This document shows positions 33,805 to 44,300 of a stretch of 64,000 nt of DNA, in pieces. Every line of letters begins with the position of its first letter. The first letter of the stretch is position 1. This DNA is from Ilyonectria destructans. Its lineage: Eukaryota; Ascomycota; Sordariomycetes; Hypocreales; Nectriaceae. The translations under genes were made by a program, and so were the position numbers. Location of the stretch: contig JAHEWK010000039.1 in the NCBI GenBank assembly GCA_020740775.1, forward strand, positions 219,955 through 283,954. The letters run 5' to 3'. Below the pieces are notes generated by a model, which had not been told where the DNA came from, ran no database searches, and worked only from the letters and a program-made list of their open reading frames with translations.

Positions 33805-34770
33805 TTATTGGCATTTTCTGGTACTTTCACCGGACGTCACGTGTAAGGTAGTGCTTACCTCCAGAGGAAGTCTCCTGAAAGAGGCCATCATCAGCGTGAA
33901 CGAAATCTTTGAAACAATAGCCATATACAGCGCCGCAACGCACTTCGGAAGGTTAACCGGATAGCCTAGTGCCCGTCGTATTGTCTGCGAGAACATTGTC
34001 AAGGCCCTCCCAGATTTTGACTGATTCAAACCGAACTTCGCCCCGTCCGCGGACGCCTCGCCCACGAAGCAGCTGATCCCAGCACATTCTCTCAGATCTG
34101 CATGTGCCATCGCAGAGAGAGCAAACCGATCATTAGCAAAGATCTCAATGACATCCCCATCTCCATAAATCAGCAGCCGTAGTTTCTCCAAGGCCTCGTC
34201 GCCGTCCGGCTTGCGCAACCGGAAAAGAGTGAAAGGGCCCTAGGTAACGGGTTTCTTAATGTCCTCCTCTCCATTCGACGAAGAGAGATCGAGAACGATT
34301 TCCTCACTAGAAGGATCAAAGAATATCGTTGCGCGCTGTGAGAGCCCCTCGTTGTGATGGACATGGAACCCGATGGAAGGAGAGCGGCAGCTATCGATTG
34401 TGATGACGGCCTCGAACTCCCAGTTGAATCCGGCCGTTGGGGGCATGGTGCTAGTCTTTACAATAAAGCTCATATCTCTTTAGTCCCTCGGGGGGTGGCA
34501 GCGGAACTGCTCAATCTGAGGGAGTGGCCGTATCCCAAGTGTCTGCAAAGTGATGGCCCCTTCATAGGTGTCTCTGAAAAGCTGGACGCACTTCACGCTC
34601 TCCAAGGGCGACTTAAGTGTTCCGATAACTTCTGAGATGCAAAGAAGAAAAAGCTCCCGTGGCAACGACAGATACCCTGTCAAGCCCTTCCTCTCGCGTC
34701 TGGCCAGCGTCACTTCTTCCTCTTTCAACCATCCTCTCAGCGTTTCGTAACCAGTAGAGTGAAGAAGTCC
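33805..34770 (-). pseudogene. GH32 (invertase/inulinase-type) relic, C-terminal part
   Basis: One minus-strand frame carries family landmarks: GYLSLPRELFLL (as in the distal catalytic domain), then a beta-sandwich stretch (FNWEFEAVITIDSC), then DGDVIEIFANDRFALS, a hallmark of the GH32 C-terminal domain. It is broken by two in-frame stops, TAA at 34480-34482 and TAG at 34240-34242, with the frame unchanged across both. The catalytic N-terminal half (WMNDPNG, RDP) is missing. The last 80 residues after FVGEASADGAKF do not resemble the family. Confidence 0.8.
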
Positions 34771-34975
34771 CTAATAGTAGCCCCGTATATTATAGTAGTA
34801 AGAAGGTAGGTCTCGGTATAGATATAAGCTACACTCTAGCCCGTCCTAGCACTTAGGCCGGGTTAGCCCCTTTTATACCCTAGGCTAGTAGTATAACAGT
34901 CCCCTACTACTATAGCGAAGTATTATTAAAGCCTCCTTTTCGTATAGGACCCCTAATAACCGTCGGGGAGGCTAG
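34771..34975 (-). repeat. AT-rich spacer, possible LTR remnant
   Basis: On the minus strand the sequence from 34898 reads TGTTATACTACTAG, followed by TATAAAAGGGGC, which would suit an LTR start and its TATA box. No matching end or target duplication was found. Confidence 0.3.
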
Positions 34976-35261
34976 GATACGCGCTTTTCGAGTCCTTGGT
35001 CGCTGCATTGCCGGCACCAGCCGCTCGCCGCGGCCTTCCAACCCTCTTCTGTTGCCCCGTGATGCATTCTGTTCCGCGCATCAAGCATCGCGCGCATTTC
35101 GAATCGTTGGGGTGCAGGCGCCGGCATCTCGACTTGTGTTTCCTGCAGATCTCACAGGCTATCCGCATCTGCGTTTGATGGATGGTTGCGCCCATGGTGT
35201 TCTGCTCTTGAGAATAAAGAAGCCTGACGTGACGGTTAAGATCGAACTTGAGCAGACGCAC
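34953..35261 (-). pseudogene. Zn2Cys6 regulator, N-terminal fragment
   Basis: Contains a complete zinc cluster, C-x2-C-x6-C-x9-C-x2-C-x6-C (CEIC...CARCLMRGTEC), followed by a basic RVGRPRRAAGAG linker. The likely start is at MGATIHQTQ. The frame runs into AT-rich sequence after about residue 100 and stops at 34953, so the dimerisation and activation regions are missing. It matches the relic at 26.1-27.0 kb on both sides of that copy's deletion. Confidence 0.7.
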
Positions 35262-36225
35262 GCGAAGGGTTCCAGATCAAAACGCCGAAGCCGTGGGGAG
35301 GAGGGACGCATCAGTATCCCAGCCCGAAGACCTTGGACGGTTTCCTTTCTTGTAGCGCAAGCCGGGTGGGTCACTTCAAGTTTCGACATCAGATCAAGCA
35401 CGAGAGATTCTTGGGAGGTCTCCGGCCTACGCACTGAAACCCCCCGATCCCTCCTGCTTACCCAATTTTGGGCGGCTCTGAATTCGGGATGCGAGTTCTC
35501 AGCATTGGGCAGGGCACAGTGCGTAGCACAAGGAACAGTATCGAAGACTCAAAGTGATGGTGGTATTCTTCCGAAGCTGACGGAAACGGAAACCGGACTC
35601 CCCGTCAGAACAGAAATGAACAGAAAAGTGGAATGTTAATGATGCCGTGTCCGCTCGACTGCCGTAAAGACTCAAGCAGGGTTTATCTGGTCCATGTGCC
35701 ATCTCCTCTGACTGGATAGGTACACAAGGCAAGCCCCACGATGCCGTCATGGACCAAGTCCTCTACAATTGGCACTTTTATCCTTCCAGCGGCAGTTGCG
35801 GCACAAGGCGTGGGTATGAGGAACGTGGTATGACGATTTGTAACTCCCTGATTGCCACTCGTCTGCTAAATTTCACCAGGCGCGGGACCCTTCCCGGGGC
35901 CCAGCTAAATGCAGCCTTGCAAGTTGTTGCGGTCTGCAGGGGGAAGCCGGTTGTGCCTCCGCAGTCAGGTCGCCGCCACTAATGGGATCAGCATTTTTGA
36001 TTAGTGATCTCAGCTCTCACTACTAACACAACATTAGAATGCTTGATTAGTGAACCCCCGGCTTGGCGACATTACGTAGAATGCCGGCTTATTGATCTCG
36101 GGGCTCGGGAAGAATCCAACACGACATTTATGTAAATGTTCCGATGTGACTGTCTCAGCGTTCAAAGGAATTGGATCTAGCCCGTAATGCATGGCTAAAG
36201 TTGTAAACTCAGGGTGCCTGTCGCT
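35262..36225. other. Intergenic, 5' flank of the Zn2Cys6 fragment
   Basis: The first 200 bp are similar to the flank of the 26-kb relic. The rest has no recognised coding sequence. Confidence 0.35.
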
Positions 36226-36425
36226 TCAGCTGCTGTACGACCAGGATCCGGCGTGCTTACCGCGCCTCCACTGTTTCGACCCGTGAGTGTACGGACCCGC
36301 GAACCTATGGACTCCCGGCCCGACTCCTCCGTCTGACACCGCCTCGCACTCGCACTCGCGCGAAGCAGAAAAGGTCATCGATAGCAAACTAAACAAGTCT
36401 CGTGCTTGCGTCTTGCTGCGTATCT
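36226..36425 (-). other. Possible distal tail of the disrupted GPCR gene
   Basis: If the 36426-40002 transposon and the LINE were absent, this segment would join the GPCR fragment at 45.3 kb. A minus-strand frame is open to 36226 but the protein has no diagnostic motif. Confidence 0.25.
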
Positions 36426-36454
36426 TACGGTCGCACATTACCACATGGGTGACA
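36426..36454 (+). repeat. Left TIR, 29 bp
   Basis: Exact inverted match to 39974-40002. Confidence 0.9.
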
Positions 36455-36716
36455 AAACCATGTACGAAAATGACTGGAGCTATTTCGCACATAGGCTTTC
36501 GGCGTTTTTATATGGGGCTACAGTATTGATATGATAGCGCACTGTTTTCAATGTAGCAAAGCTGATGCCATACCAAGCGGTGCTGATGCCATTCCATCGG
36601 CGCCGAAGCTCCGATAATGCCGGTTCAGAGGGGGATATTGCAGCTGGAAGCCTTGGAAGGAGGTATGAATTCCGACCTCTACCACGATCTCGAACCCCTG
36701 GTCTGCGTCTCGTACA

Positions 36717-38415
36717 ATGCCGAGGCCCCGTAAAGACTTGGAGGGCGTCAAGGACTGGATCCTCGAGCAGCGGCGAGAAGGACTATCCATTGACACTATA
36801 TGTGCCCATCTCCGCGACGATGGGCACGTACTCGACGCCAGAACCCTGAAAAGGAGGTTAGCGGAATGGGGTGCACAGGAGTACTCCCCCCTTCACTCAA
36901 AGATTGATACCAACACCTTCGTCGAGCTGATCAAAGGCTACTTCTACCGATACGGATATAGCGACACTTCCATCGTCCGTGATCTCAAGCGACGCGGCAT
37001 CGAGATCTCCGAGCGGACTGTACAGGAGTATCGTCTGAAGCATGGCATGAAGCGGCGCTTCCGAGATCTGACTGAACGACAGGATGCTATTCAAAAAGCA
37101 AGAGAGTTCCTCTTCCAAGACGACCGTCAATCTTCAAGCATCAGAGGATTTGGCAGGGGGTATCTATACCACTACGTCCGCATCCGTGCCGGCGTCCTTG
37201 TCGGCCAGAATACCTTATATCGCGAGTACCAAACGAACCCAGAGTGGAAGAAGCGGGCCGAACAAAGACGCCTTGCTGATTGGAAGCACCGGAAGAACTT
37301 CCAGGTTCCTGGGCCTAACTTCATGTGGTCTCTCGATGGGTACGAGAAGCTCAAGAACTTCGGCTTCTCTATCTACGCCTGTATCGACACGTACTCGAGA
37401 GCCATCATCTGGATATATGTCGGCAGGGGGAACATGACTGCGCTGAGTTCACTCAAACAGTTTCTACGGACCGTGTCGTACTCAGGGGTCCGGCCCCTTT
37501 TCACCCGCTCGGATCATGGTATCGAGACTCCTCTTTGGGCCGGAGCCCAGGCGATTCTCGCCGACCTTGATCAGACAGAGTTTCGGTATACCACCGATGA
37601 TAACGACCAACGAGTCCATAGGCAGGGAGCGAGACTGAGCTCCTGTCATATCTGGGGCCCAAGCACATCGAACCAACGGATCGAGTCTTGGTGGGAAAAG
37701 CTACTTAAAGGTGTCAGTCAGCGCTGGATCGCGTTCTCACACGAGCTGATTGATAGCGGCCTCTTCCAACCAAACCGTCTTGCTCACCAGATCGCGGTGT
37801 ATGCTCTCTATGGACCCATGATCCGTCAAGAGGTTGCGGACTTCACGGAGATGTGGAACGGCCATCGCATCCGGCCACAGAAGAATAGGGAGCATCTCGT
37901 CGCCGGGATCCCAATGGATCTGTATAATACAAGCGAAGTGGAGAACTGGGCAGTCCATCTAGGGCCTGCGGCTCGAGATGGGCTTGCCCAGATGATGGCC
38001 GCTGTCGATTCTATCGATATAGACGATCTTCTTGACCCAACAACAACAGACTGGTGTGATCAACAGCTCCGGGATCTTCAGTTCGGTGGTCAGCTAGATG
38101 GGGAGCTTGATCATAAGCGACCACACCTCGCAATCTACTTACGGCTTAGAGACAAGATTCAGGTTCATCTCGACTGCGGGGCAAGTCCGGTGCTGAGCAT
38201 CCCAGAGAGTCCAGTTGGAGGGCAAGAGAGATTCGTACGTAAAAAAGTACTCTATCGCACTCAAAAGCTAGCTGACAATGCTTTAGCTTCAGCTCCTCGA
38301 GCAGAACTACCTTGAGCCTATTAACAATAGCCTCTCCGGAACTGGGCTACCTGGCGATATTATCAATAGTGTAGACGAGCTGATGGGGGACCTGGGTCAC
38401 CTTGAGCTAGAGTAA
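36717..38415 (+). CDS. Integrase-core transposase with Clr5-like N-terminus, 548 aa
   Basis: Exons 36717-38234 and 38287-38415, with a 52-bp intron (GTACGT...CTTTAG). The first 55 residues (MPRPRKDLEGV..ILEQRREGLSI..) resemble the Clr5-type HTH of fungal proteins. The core is an rve-like DDE domain: Asp in FMWSLDGYEKL, Asp in TRSDHG and Glu in STSNQRIESWWEK. All three are present, so the protein looks competent. A C-terminal HRIRPQKNRE block is shared with the 1-871 gene. Its partner in the element is the convergent accessory gene. Confidence 0.85.
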
Positions 38416-38418
38416 CTA

Positions 38419-39669
38419 CTATTTCCTCGTCTGTTTATGAGGATGCCGACTACTTGGCCTCCTCGTATTAACTCCTCGGGTTCCAGCAGCGGGACCATGG
38501 GCAGTGAAGGCAGGGCCAGCCGAGAGCTCCGTATCCTCTGCCTCTACCGAGAGTGCTGAGCTTATAGAGTCTCGAGCTCGTTTCTGACCCGCGCGGGTCT
38601 CGTCCACGTCGCTAGTAATAACCTCGATCTGGTCTTCTGCGCTAGCTCTCGAAGGGGGTAGAACTGGGCTCAGAGAGGGGCTCAAGGAGGGCGAGTTGAA
38701 CTCGCTCCCGATTAACAAGGCTGGTTGTACCTTCACTTCGGCCTTGACTAGCTCTTTCTTGATTCCTTTCTCCTTTTTGAACGGCTTTACGGCTGACCTC
38801 GGTGCCTTGATATGACGAGGGGCCGGGAATTGTGGTCGAGGAGGCAATGGCTCATAGAAGACAAGGAAAAGGAGATATCTGCCCTCTGTTTTGCTGAAAC
38901 GAAAAGGGCAGTCCTCGCCGAAAAGCTCTGCGACTGTCTGTCTCTCCCAGTCGAGGTCGCTCAGCTCCGTGATACCCTCTTTAATATGGGCGTTCTGAAC
39001 GAGTCTCTTGTCGAATTGAAGAACAGAAGAGAGGGCAGGCTTGTCCTTGAACTGAGGGAAGAAGATGCTGTCGAACCAGAAGTGGACAGGTAAAGATGGT
39101 TCCTCGTCGACGAAGGGGCGCAAAGCGACCTTCAGCAGCTCTCTAGCCAAAGACCACTGGGGCTCCTCGTCTTCGTCTAGTATTTCCCATGGGCCAGGCC
39201 TCGCAAGGAAGACGGTGAGGCGCATCGAGATCTTCCGTCTGCTCTTGTTTTGGCTCTGTTTAGCCACAGCCTCACTGAGTTGCAACGAGCTCGCCCCCAT
39301 GCCCCTCGCGATCCGACTCTGCGTAAGTTTGGCATCTCGATACACGGCGGAGGGCCGCGATGCTGCGAGGATACGGCCAGGGCCGTCTCCAGAGCCGGTG
39401 AAGATCGTCTGTGAGGGCGTGGAACGATCAGAGGCTGTTAGGTCGATAGACTGTATAGCGGAGGAGGTGGAAGCTGTCTCAACGTCTCGAAACGGGACTG
39501 GCGAGCTGTCGAGGATGGAGATACTCGTGGGCCAACGTCTCCCGCAATATGGACACAGATTCGACCCTGGGTAGCTATCGCGGATGAAATCGTGGCTCCG
39601 TTGGTACGATTTAGGGGCCACGGTCTTCGGAACATCGGGACATGTCTGCGATAGGACGTGATCGGGCAT
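38419..39669 (-). CDS. Transposon accessory protein with zinc-ribbon N-terminus, 416 aa
   Basis: Convergent with the integrase, the two stops being 3 bp apart. The start is set at MPDHVLSQTC (39669); the frame is open slightly further. Features: CPYCGRRWP finger, SIDLTASD motif, a conserved-looking middle (SMRLTVFLARPGPWEILDEDEE, then LPVHFWFDSIFFPQF and SDLDWERQTVAELFGEDCPFRFS), and a Pro/Ser-rich basic tail. I do not recognise a named family. A shortened relative is the sole gene of the 8459-10071 element, which suggests a conserved role, for example in end recognition or target choice. Confidence 0.7.
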   Translation of the reverse strand: MPDHVLSQTCPDVPKTVAPKSYQRSHDFIRDSYPGSNLCPYCGRRWPTSISILDSSPVPFRDVETASTSSAIQSIDLTASDRSTPSQTIFTGSGDGPGRILAASRPSAVYRDAKLTQSRIARGMGASSLQLSEAVAKQSQNKSRRKISMRLTVFLARPGPWEILDEDEEPQWSLARELLKVALRPFVDEEPSLPVHFWFDSIFFPQFKDKPALSSVLQFDKRLVQNAHIKEGITELSDLDWERQTVAELFGEDCPFRFSKTEGRYLLFLVFYEPLPPRPQFPAPRHIKAPRSAVKPFKKEKGIKKELVKAEVKVQPALLIGSEFNSPSLSPSLSPVLPPSRASAEDQIEVITSDVDETRAGQKRARDSISSALSVEAEDTELSAGPAFTAHGPAAGTRGVNTRRPSSRHPHKQTRK

Positions 39670-39973
39670 ATCTACGTACAAGACAAGGTCAGTCGCACAA
39701 TCTCATGATGGATAGACCCGAGCTTACTTAGGGAATCGATGGGGATAGCCCATAACAGCTATGGGGTGGCGATGGGCTGGGTATTGATGCTGGTGTGGAT
39801 GTGCGAGTGGAAGAATTGTGACGCGTCACCAGGAATTATCACGACATATTTCCTGGTGGACATGCCATCTAAATGAAGAGATACCTTCCGGATAGTGTGC
39901 GATACTGTAGTCTTGCAAGGGTCCACAAAATTACTAAGTATTTCCACATGGTTGAGGCTTCCCAAAAGGGTTA

Positions 39974-40002
39974 TGTCACCCATGTGGTAATGTGCGACCG
40001 TA
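39974..40002 (-). repeat. Right TIR, 29 bp
   Basis: Exact inverted match to 36426-36454. The LINE begins two bases further on. Confidence 0.9.
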
Positions 40003-40031
40003 CGGGGACCGTGGTGGGGCCGCGGGGTCCC

Positions 40032-41309
40032 ATGTCGACGCCAACAGGGCGCCGCGTCATGAAACGTAAAATTGACGACCAAGGGAAGGAATCGAACAAA
40101 AGCAGCCGATATGCAACAAGAACGACGACGAACGCGAAAACAATTGAAGTGGAATGCGCGACCGACATAAGAAATGGAAACAGCAGCGACAGCACCGACG
40201 AGGGAGGAGCGACGCTCCAGAGTGCGTTGGAGTTGTTGGGCCAGTACCGCGCTGAGTTCCAAGGGATGAAGGAGGCGATCAAGGAGCAGAGCGAAACAAT
40301 CCGTAACCAGCAAGAGACCATCCGAGAGTTGAGGGAAGCCGTCGAAGGCCAGCTGAATTGTATACGAGATTTGAGCCAACGATTTGAGGACACCAAGCAG
40401 CAGATGGGCCATGACCTGAAGCGAGCACACGAGCTGCTTGAAGCTATCGCAGGGCGCGCTCCGGCTACCCCGCCAGTCTCTTTCGCTGACGTCACGCGTT
40501 CATCACCCTCATCCGAGCCTAGCAATGTGAGGACGAACGTCTCTAACAACACCTTGGCATCGTCTTTGGCAAATGAGCTCTATTGCACGATTGATACGTC
40601 GCGGGTCGAAGAAGGGAACAGAGACTGTGCACGGGTGGGACCAATCCGGAAAGCCATCGAAAGTATGATGAGGGCGAAGGATGGCCAGGCGGCCTGGAGA
40701 TGCGCGGCAGTTGTAAGGGATGCTCGGAACGTAGAGCGAGTCAAGGTCATCTGCAGAGATGAAAACGAATTGAAGCAGGTCAAGGAAGCTGCGCAGAAGA
40801 CGGCGGTCGTGGGAGTGAGGGTGATGAGAGACCAGCTCTACCCGGTGAAGGTGGACAACGCCAACCGAACCGCAGTGTTAGACGCTGAAGGGAACGTCCT
40901 ACCTGGGGCGGCTGAAGCGTTCAGCGCCGAGAATAATGTCAATATTGCCAAAATCTCATGGCTAAGCAAAAAGGAATCGGGAAAAGCGTACGGGTCGATG
41001 GTGGTGTACGTCACGAAGGGGAAGGACGCGATGCGGCTCGTGGACGGACATTACTTTGACCTAGCCGGGGAATCAGCGTGCACAAACGTCTTTGAACCAC
41101 GCAAGGGACCAGTACAGTGCTACAACTGCCAAGAGATTGGCCATAAGTCGTTCCGGTGCAAGAACCCTCAGATTTGCGGAAGATGCGCGGTACCGGGGCA
41201 TCATCACAGGGAGTGCCAGGCGGTAGAACCGAAGTGCGTGCTGTGCGGTGGGCCACACGAATCGTTCAGCCGGAACTGCCGTTTGCGGAACGCACGCAGC
41301 GATGTGTAA
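40032..41309 (+). CDS. LINE ORF1 protein, gag-like with CCHC knuckles, 425 aa
   Basis: The start is set at MSTPTGRRVM inside the inferred LINE boundary; the frame is open upstream into the neighbouring TIR. Basic N-terminus, a coiled-coil-like stretch (about residues 80-135: ELLGQYRAEFQGMKEAIKEQ and on), then a globular middle and three C-terminal knuckles: CYNCQEIGHKSFRC, CGRCAVPGHHHREC and CVLCGGPHESFSRNC. It would bind LINE RNA and form the RNP. The stop overlaps the ORF2 start as ATGTGTAA. Confidence 0.88.
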   Translation: MSTPTGRRVMKRKIDDQGKESNKSSRYATRTTTNAKTIEVECATDIRNGNSSDSTDEGGATLQSALELLGQYRAEFQGMKEAIKEQSETIRNQQETIRELREAVEGQLNCIRDLSQRFEDTKQQMGHDLKRAHELLEAIAGRAPATPPVSFADVTRSSPSSEPSNVRTNVSNNTLASSLANELYCTIDTSRVEEGNRDCARVGPIRKAIESMMRAKDGQAAWRCAAVVRDARNVERVKVICRDENELKQVKEAAQKTAVVGVRVMRDQLYPVKVDNANRTAVLDAEGNVLPGAAEAFSAENNVNIAKISWLSKKESGKAYGSMVVYVTKGKDAMRLVDGHYFDLAGESACTNVFEPRKGPVQCYNCQEIGHKSFRCKNPQICGRCAVPGHHHRECQAVEPKCVLCGGPHESFSRNCRLRNARSDV

Positions 41310-44300
41310 GACCTTCCGCGTCCTACAGCTCAATGTACGAAAGCGAGAACCGATACAACAAAGTTTGATGAACGACGCAGACCTCAAGGACTACGGAGTG
41401 CTGGCGGTCTCCGAACCATACGCAAGAAAGATCGACGGCAAGGTGGTAACGAGCCCTGCGGGGCAGAGCAACTGGACGAGGATGATACCGACGCACACGC
41501 ACGATGCACCCTGGCCGATCCGAAGCATGCTCTGGGTACGAAGCGACATCGAGGCGGAGCAGGTGCCGATACCATCAGCAGATCTCACGGCAGCGGTGCT
41601 TCGACTGCCAGAGAGAGACATCCTGATGGTGTCAGTGTATGTGAAAGGGAAGAACACAGAGGCGCTGACATCTACAGTTAGAGTACTGCATGGCCTGATC
41701 CAGCGATTCCGTAATGGCACCGGTACGCGTACGGACGTGGTGCTGGCTGGAGACTTCAATCGCCATGACCTACTCTGGACCGGAGATGAGGTATCAGCAA
41801 GAAGACAAGGCGAAGCCGAGCCAATCATCGACTTGATGAACGAGCACGGCCTCTGCAGCCTCCTTCCGAGGGGCACGACGACGTGGCAAGGCCCGGACAA
41901 AGAGAGCACCATCGACTTGGTGCTCGCAACGTCGGAACTGGCAGACGAGATGGTGACGTGCGCCCTCCATCCGACCGATCACGGGTCAGACCACAGAGCG
42001 ATCCAGACGATATTTGACATCGCGATGCCTGAGAGGATCACGACACAAAGATTGTTGTTCAAGAACGCTCCTTGGACTCTTATAGGAGCCAAAGTGGAAG
42101 ATAACCTCCGGCCGCTCCCCTGGGCTGTCGACGTGCAGACGCAGACGGACCAGCTGATGCGAGTCGTCATAGAGGCAATCCACGAGCTGACGCCTCGAGC
42201 ACAACCTCCACCGTATGCGAAACGCTGGTGGACAAAGGACCTAACACGACTGCGGCGGGCATACACGTTCTGGCGGAACCAAGCGAGGGCGCAACGGCGA
42301 GCAGGTCAAGCGCGGCCAGACCTGGAACGACGAGCCAAGGAAGCAGCCAAGGAGTACCACGACGCCATACGGAGCCAGAAGAAAGCACGTTGGGACGACT
42401 TCCTGGCCGAAGACGTCAACATCTGGAAAGCGGCCAAGTATCTCGAACCTAGCAAGGACACCATGGGCGACAAGGTGCCACCCTTGAAGAGAGGAAATGG
42501 ATTTATGACCAAGGACAAGGCAGAACAAGCCGAGGAGCTGCTCGGAACGTTCTTTCCTCCCTTGCCAGCGAGAATTGAAGATGAAGGAGTGAGACCCCAG
42601 CGGAAAGCCGTACCCATGCCGGGCCTGACCCTGGAAGAAATCGAAGAAAAAGTCATGGCAGCAAAACCATGGAAAGCACCCGGCGAAGATGGCCTCCCGG
42701 CGATGGTGTGGAGACAACTCTGGCCGGTGGTAAAGTACCGGGTGTTGGCTCTCTTCAATGCGTCGCTCAGAGACGGCATAGTGCCTCGCCAATGGAGAAG
42801 TGCGAAAATCATCCCGCTGAAGAAGCCGGACAAGGGAGACTACACGGTAGCGAAGGCGTGGCGACCGATATCGCTTTTGTCAACACTTGGTAAAATAATG
42901 GAAGCGGTCGTCGCTGAGCGCATCTCCTACGCGGTAGAGGCTTACGGGCTCCTGCCCGCAAACCACTTCGGAGCTAGGAAGCGACGGTCGGCCGAGCAAG
43001 CGCTCCTGCTCCTGCAGGAACAAATTTACAAGGCATGGAGAGCTCGCAAAGTGCTCAGCCTGATTAGTTTCGATGTTAAAGGCGCCTACAACGGAGTGTG
43101 CAAAGAGCGACTACTCGAGAGGATGAAGGCGAGAGGGATACCAGACAGACTGGTCAGGTGGATCGATGCCTTCTGCTCCGGGCGAACAGCCTCGATGGTG
43201 GTGAACGGGTACACGTCTGAGCAGCGAGAGCTACCCCAAGCAGGTCTCCCTCAGGGATCGCCGCTGTCACCCGTCTTGTTCCTCTTCTTCAACGCAGATT
43301 TAGTGCAGAGAAGGATTAAGGCGGAAGGCGGCTCAATTGCATTCGTGGACGATTACTCGGCCTGGGTGACCGGCCCGACCGCGGAGGCGAACCGGGCAGG
43401 CATTCAGTCGATCATTAACCAAGCGCTCGAGTGGGAGAGACGCAGCGGTGCAACGTTTGAAGCGGACAAGACGACAGTCATCCACTTCACGCGAGTCGCC
43501 GTGCGCAACAGTGACAGGTCGTTTTGGATCAAAGAGAACGAGGTCAAGCCTAAAAACAGCGCAAAAATTCTGGGAGTGGTCATGGACGTAGGCTTGCGGT
43601 ACCAGGAGCACATGGCTAGAGCCGCCGCCAAGGGGCTCACCGCCGCCATGTGTCTGAGAAGGTTGAAAATGCTGTCACCGAGGGTGGCGAGACAGTTATT
43701 CGTAGCGACGGTCGCGCCGGCGATGGACTATGCCTCCAACGTCTGGACGCACGCTCGCCGCGCAAGAGAAGCCGCCTGGCTGAACAAAGCGCAGTTGGTG
43801 GGAGCGCAGGCAATTACAGGAGCGTTCCGTACTGTCGCAACGGCGGTGGCCGAGGCCGAAGCCAGTATCCAGACGGTAGAGGAACGACACAGACAAGCAG
43901 CAACAAGATTCTGCATCAACCTTCGGACCCTTCCGAAGACACACCCGCTAGCAGCTTTGAAGAACAAGGCAAGCAAGCGATTTATATCACCAATGCAGAA
44001 GATTGTCTCGGCGGTGGAAAGGGTCCACACGGAGCGGATGGAGGTTATCCATGAGTATGCGTTGCCGCCATGGACCAGCCGCATCCCAGTGGTGGGCGAG
44101 GACGACCTAGCGAAGACGGCCAAGACGCTAAACGACGTCAAGGGTATCATCATAGCAACGTCTAGCTCGAAGAAGGGCGGAATAGTAGGGATGGGAGGCG
44201 TCGCGCGCAATGCGACTCGCAACAGCGCAGGCGAGGTGGTTGCCAGCTATTCCGTCACTCACGGGCCCGGAGACGAGCAGAATCCGTACACAGCGGAACT

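Larger units (their letters stand above)
36426..40002. mobile_element. Two-gene integrase DNA transposon, 3577 bp
   Basis: Perfect 29-bp inverted termini at 36426-36454 and 39974-40002, starting TACGGTCGCACATT and ending in the complementary GTA. Inside are an integrase-core gene (plus) and a convergent zinc-ribbon gene (minus), 3 bp apart. TAC...GTA ends and an IS3-like DDE integrase fit the eukaryotic IS3EU-type group as I know it; this placement is an inference. I see no target duplication. Confidence 0.8.

Noticed and set aside
39873..40031. Upstream extension of LINE ORF1
   Set aside because: It crosses the right TIR of the integrase transposon and the inferred LINE boundary, so the ATG at 40032 is preferred.
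42241..42833. Long minus-strand ORFs across LINE ORF2
   Set aside because: Shadow frames opposite reverse transcriptase coding sequence.
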